From Candidatus Kariarchaeota archaeon (GTDB lineage Archaea > Asgardarchaeota > Heimdallarchaeia > Heimdallarchaeales > Kariarchaeaceae): a stretch of DNA of 6,251 nt. The stretch spans positions 1-6,251 of the forward strand of contig JAEOUB010000316.1 of assembly GCA_016839545.1 (NCBI GenBank). Reading direction: 5' to 3'. Below are positions 4,539 through 6,251 of the stretch, in pieces; the stretch's first letter is position 1, and each line of letters opens with the position of its first letter. The translations under genes and the position numbers were made by a program. The notes under the pieces were generated by a model. That model was given only the letters and a program-made list of their open reading frames with translations, was not told the origin of the DNA and did no database searches.

Positions 4539-5837
4539 TCACATCTTGAATTTTCTCACAAACACCACTGTAATAATAACTACACCTGCAAACAATAAAC
4601 CTAGTATTGGAGTACTTCCTTCATCTGTCTCACTGTCAGGGTTATATCTTACCTCCTCTATGACCTGGCCGATGAACTGAGAGTTAGGACCTGCGTTGAC
4701 TGCCGAATTATGAATTTCGAAGAAACCGTACGTAATCCCGCCGATTGTTCGGATCCCCATCTCCGCCCTGTAACCGAGACCTAAACCTGTATGGCCGTCA
4801 ATAGTTTGTTTCCACCAACCTAAGCCATAGCCTCCATCAACAGTTGTGTGCATTTCTTCGATACTCTCTTCAGAAATGATACGAATTCCATCAGCCACAC
4901 CTTTATTGACATGTATTTTCAAAAATTGTGAAACAGCTCTTGCTGAGGTCCACATCCCAGCAGCCCCATATTCCTGGGCGTCTGGAAAGAGGATATCTTC
5001 GTTATCAAGACATGATTGGATCTCTTGCACATCGTTAATTGACTCTATAAGGAGTGAGCGGCCTGGTGTATTCGGTGAAAAATACGCATCAGTCACTCCT
5101 AAGGGCTCAAGGATGGTGTCTTGCACGTAATCTATGAACGACTGATTTGTCACCTCAGCGACTATATATGCAGCAAGAGCAAACCCGAGATTTGAGTACT
5201 GGAGACTACCGTCAGTTTCACCCGGTTCCTTTAATGGGTTCCAATGAAATTGATTGTAATAGTCACCCTCCTCGGAGAATGTACCGATAATCACATCGGC
5301 ATTAGTCACATTGAGAAGCGGATTCTGCCAGGTGCCGTCAATGCATTGGGGTTCAGTGAAATTTTGATTCCAAACAAGTTCATAGAAGGATACGTCGGGA
5401 GGATATAGACCTGCTGTATGAGAAAGCAAATGACGCAGGGTTGTCGGGATGTCGGGAAAGTAGGGATGAGAGTAGGTAAATGGGAGGTAAGTATTGATAT
5501 CTTCATCTAAATCTACCACTTGAGCCTCGACTAGAGTCATCACTGCAGTTGCAGTTACCGTCTTCGTCAAGGAAGCAATGTGGTATACACTATCCATTGA
5601 GGCTTCTTTTCCCTTATGGTCTCCACCACTGGAGTGGTCCCAAATTAACTCATCACCTTGTATCAGAAATGTAGTATACGCCGCAATGTTTGCTGATTCG
5701 GCCGTACTATCAAGTTCATCCTCCAAATCAGTTAATCTCTGGATTAAATCACCCGTCGTGCCTCGAGAGGTGCTTGTGACCAATAAAAGGAAAATGAACA
5801 AAAGAGGAAGTATCTTTTTTGACTTCATAAATAACAT
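4539..5837 (-). CDS. Exported serine hydrolase of the beta-lactamase class C / PBP-like family, membrane-anchored
   Basis: The protein has 432 residues. A signal peptide (about 1-25: short basic start, then PLLFIFLLLV) is followed by the serine beta-lactamase fold (about 50-395). A C-terminal membrane helix (about 409-427) ends in RKFKM. Catalytic motifs are present: SLTK (Ser89, Lys92) as SxxK, YSN (Tyr214-Asn216) as YxN, and HTG (349-351) as the KTG-like third motif. The conserved LLSHTAGL box is at 137-144. It should therefore be an active serine acyl-enzyme hydrolase outside the cell. Family members include class C beta-lactamases, DD-peptidases, esterases and peptidases. Archaea lack murein, so the substrate is open; a peptidase or esterase acting on environmental or neighbour-derived material is inference. 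The start is ATG 5837, or ATG 5828 three codons later. A TATA box 29-30 nt upstream slightly favours the first. Confidence 0.88.
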   Translation of the reverse strand: MLFMKSKKILPLLFIFLLLVTSTSRGTTGDLIQRLTDLEDELDSTAESANIAAYTTFLIQGDELIWDHSSGGDHKGKEASMDSVYHIASLTKTVTATAVMTLVEAQVVDLDEDINTYLPFTYSHPYFPDIPTTLRHLLSHTAGLYPPDVSFYELVWNQNFTEPQCIDGTWQNPLLNVTNADVIIGTFSEEGDYYNQFHWNPLKEPGETDGSLQYSNLGFALAAYIVAEVTNQSFIDYVQDTILEPLGVTDAYFSPNTPGRSLLIESINDVQEIQSCLDNEDILFPDAQEYGAAGMWTSARAVSQFLKIHVNKGVADGIRIISEESIEEMHTTVDGGYGLGWWKQTIDGHTGLGLGYRAEMGIRTIGGITYGFFEIHNSAVNAGPNSQFIGQVIEEVRYNPDSETDEGSTPILGLLFAGVVIITVVFVRKFKM

Positions 5838-5862
5838 AATATCAGCATTTATTGTTGATACT

Positions 5863-5870
5863 ATTTAAAT
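5863..5870 (-). promoter_or_regulatory. TATA box of the serine hydrolase gene
   Basis: The sequence is ATTTAAAT on both strands, within ATATATTTAAATAG on the minus strand. Its centre lies 29-30 nt before ATG 5837. Transcription would begin about 4 nt before that ATG or 13 nt before ATG 5828. It is a strong match to the archaeal TATA consensus. Confidence 0.6.
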
Positions 5871-5976
5871 ATATTGTGAAAATGTTTTATCTGTGTAGTG
5901 TGTAATCAAGCAATGGAAACACATCCTGATCAGGTTATTCGATTGAAGGTTAATTCAGATTAACAATTCCCTTAAG

Positions 5977-6251
5977 TTAAAATTTCGAGAGTACTTCATC
6001 GTTGTTCTTCTTCACGAGGTCCACAGCCATTTTACCATCTATATCTTTGATCATTGGATCCAACTCTGATGAAAGTAGTAAATCTACAAGATCTGCAAAA
6101 CCAGCTCTGCATGCATAATGCAGAGCCGTCCTCCCCTTTTTGTCCACCGAGTTGAGATCAGGTTGATAGTTGAGCAGCAGTTTAACTTTGTCCACATTCC
6201 CCCCCTTATCACCACGGGACAAGTACATCAGGGGAGTCATGCTGTTTGTTC
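5977..6251 (-). CDS. Ankyrin-repeat protein, C-terminal part
   Basis: Partial gene: the frame stays open to the right edge, giving 90 visible residues and a TAA stop. Two repeats are clear. The first has SMTPLMYLS at the edge, then VKLLLNYQPDLN. The second has GRTALHYACRAGFADLVDLL followed by DP. A degenerate third repeat (DGKMAVDLVKKNNDEVL) ends the protein. The TPLM and TALH positions are 36 residues apart, not 33, because of a three-residue insertion around GDKGG. The Met at 6240 lies inside the first repeat's consensus (xTPLM), so it is probably not the true start and more repeats probably lie outside. Ankyrin repeats mediate protein-protein contacts; the partner is unknown. No signal or membrane segment is visible in this part. 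Confidence 0.85.
   Translation of the reverse strand, partial: TNSMTPLMYLSRGDKGGNVDKVKLLLNYQPDLNSVDKKGRTALHYACRAGFADLVDLLLSSELDPMIKDIDGKMAVDLVKKNNDEVLSKF

Noticed and set aside
5925..5934. Palindrome CCTGATCAGG in the spacer before the serine hydrolase gene
   Set aside because: It is a single 10-bp palindrome about 55 bp upstream of the TATA box with no second copy. Too short to call an operator.
5949..5964. Small inverted repeat GTTAAT-TCAG-ATTAAC after the ankyrin gene
   Set aside because: A 6-bp AT-rich stem with no T-run on the minus strand. Too weak to call a terminator.
1..6251. CRISPR, tRNA/rRNA genes, insertion sequences, toxin-antitoxin or defence system
   Set aside because: I found no regularly spaced repeats, cloverleaf-like segments, transposase motifs or terminal repeats. 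All long frames are accounted for by the listed genes.

Overview
This window most resembles an Asgard-type archaeal chromosome. This is an inference from gene content and promoter architecture; no rRNA or phylogenetic marker is present. It combines a ubiquitin-fold protein, a leucine-rich-repeat protein, an ankyrin-repeat protein and an ALG9/PIG-B-like (GT22) mannosyltransferase with archaeal features. Those features are TATA boxes about 25-30 nt upstream of start codons, a winged-helix protein resembling an archaea-only family, and secreted proteins held by a C-terminal membrane helix. G+C looks moderate by eye. I see no tRNA, rRNA, CRISPR array, insertion sequence or att site.

Layout. (1) 1-343, minus: 5' part of a GT22-like mannosyltransferase gene running off the left edge. 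Its coding frame continues to base 1, and it carries HPDE and RSWLFP motifs. (2) 344-537: divergent promoter region. (3) 538-2391, plus: a short FakA/DAK2-type kinase without the usual DegV-like C-terminus, a ubiquitin-like protein, and a 24-residue-period LRR protein, each with its own likely promoter. (4) 2384-3694, minus: a winged-helix protein resembling DUF4443 and, upstream of it, a HAD phosphatase. The LRR gene and the winged-helix gene converge and overlap by 8 nt. (5) 3695-3815: second divergent promoter region. (6) 3816-4529, plus, and 4539-5837, minus: two tail-to-tail genes for secreted, C-terminally membrane-anchored proteins, one unknown and one a serine beta-lactamase-fold hydrolase. 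(7) 5838-5976: intergenic. (8) 5977-6251, minus: C-terminal part of an ankyrin-repeat protein running off the right edge.

The genes do not form one obvious pathway. Nearly every gene seems to be its own transcription unit. All starts except the kinase sit where a leaderless or very short-leader transcript would begin; the kinase alone has a good Shine-Dalgarno sequence.

The most interesting item is the ubiquitin-like protein at 1547-1870. By hand it aligns without gaps to ubiquitin residues 17-76, so its Gly105 falls on ubiquitin Gly76. Two residues (His-Tyr) follow that Gly, as in the UFM1 precursor, which also has a single terminal Gly plus a two-residue tail. It may be a precursor of a conjugatable single-Gly modifier. 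The next two points of interest are the minimal FakA-like kinase in a presumed ether-lipid archaeon and the GT22 enzyme.
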